A stretch of 6,103 bases of DNA from Pseudomonadota bacterium (GTDB taxonomy: Bacteria > Desulfobacterota > Desulfobacteria > Desulfobacterales > RPRI01), in contig JAHJRK010000459.1 of the NCBI GenBank assembly GCA_018830925.1, positions 1 to 6,103 on the forward strand, given 5' to 3'. The notes below the pieces were generated by a model. That model had not been told where the DNA came from, did no database searches, and saw nothing but the letters and a program-made list of their open reading frames with translations. The position numbers were made by a program, and so were the translations under genes. This document shows, one piece after another, positions 6,062-6,103 of the stretch (position 1 is its first letter; each line of letters opens with the position of its first letter).

Positions 6062-6097
6062 CTTCTTAGATTTGCCAAACCAAGAAAGGACGATAAT

Positions 6098-6103
6098 ATG
6101 AGC
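6098..6103 (+). CDS. Start of a downstream gene (first two codons only)
   Basis: ATG AGC ends the window. AAAGGA at 6085-6090 lies 7 bases before the ATG, and a plausible promoter stands just upstream, so a real gene start is likely. Nothing can be said about the product. Confidence 0.55.

Larger units (their letters stand above)
5460..6097. other. AT-rich spacer without an intact gene
   Basis: These 638 bases separate tunR from the next + strand gene. They hold a TSUP gene fragment (5564-5697), two copies of a 12-base repeat on either side of it, and a promoter near the right end. Codon structure is otherwise poor. A minus-strand frame at 5733-5852 stays open for 39 codons from a GTG and reads like protein (VLRESVIDLQRKLSG inside). 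It has no ribosome binding site or recognised family, and could be another decayed remnant. I see no convincing intrinsic terminator, tRNA or complete mobile element. Confidence 0.7.

Overview
The window carries two separate functional blocks plus a partly decayed spacer. It most likely comes from a sulfate-reducing member of the Desulfobacterota (former Deltaproteobacteria). The main pointer is a protein that joins a XerC/XerD-like recombinase fold to two Mop/TOBE oxyanion-binding domains. That is the architecture published for TunR, a tungstate/molybdate-responsive regulator family described from sulfate reducers. It lies divergent to a TSUP (TauE/SafE) transporter gene, which is the published target of one TunR group. 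The organism assignment is an inference.

Block 1 (1-3157, + strand) is a vitamin-precursor uptake and salvage cluster. It starts with the last 24 codons of an upstream gene, probably the substrate-binding S component of an ECF transporter. A fused double ATPase (75-1598) and an EcfT transmembrane protein (1588-2250) follow, tightly coupled. After an 82-base gap comes thiM (2333-3157), hydroxyethylthiazole kinase. Together they suggest import of a thiamine precursor, with the thiazole moiety as the natural guess, and its phosphorylation into the thiamine salvage pathway. The ECF genes and thiM differ clearly in codon style, so the two halves may have separate histories.

Block 2 (3154-5459) is an oxyanion-homeostasis pair. 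The TSUP transporter gene (minus strand, TTG start) ends convergently with thiM, overlapping it by 4 bases. It faces tunR (4344-5459, +). The 227-base divergent gap holds a compact switch. A 28-bp, dif-like inverted repeat (two 11-bp arms around a 6-bp centre, 4152-4179) overlaps the -10 elements of two consensus-like sigma-70 promoters. One (TTGACA-N16-TATAAT) points to tunR. The other (TTGACA-N18-TATATT, extended -10) points to the TSUP gene. The geometry predicts that TunR represses the transporter and itself. TunR keeps the nucleophile-position tyrosine but has lost other recombinase catalytic residues.

The spacer (5460-6097) is AT-rich and holds no intact gene. It contains a fragment of a second TSUP gene (about codons 28-70, with a one-base frameshift). 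Within it, 63 bases are identical to the intact TSUP gene, while the adjoining 58 bases are only about 79% identical. That mosaic suggests recent recombination or gene conversion. At the right edge, a good promoter and ribosome binding site precede the first two codons of another + strand gene.
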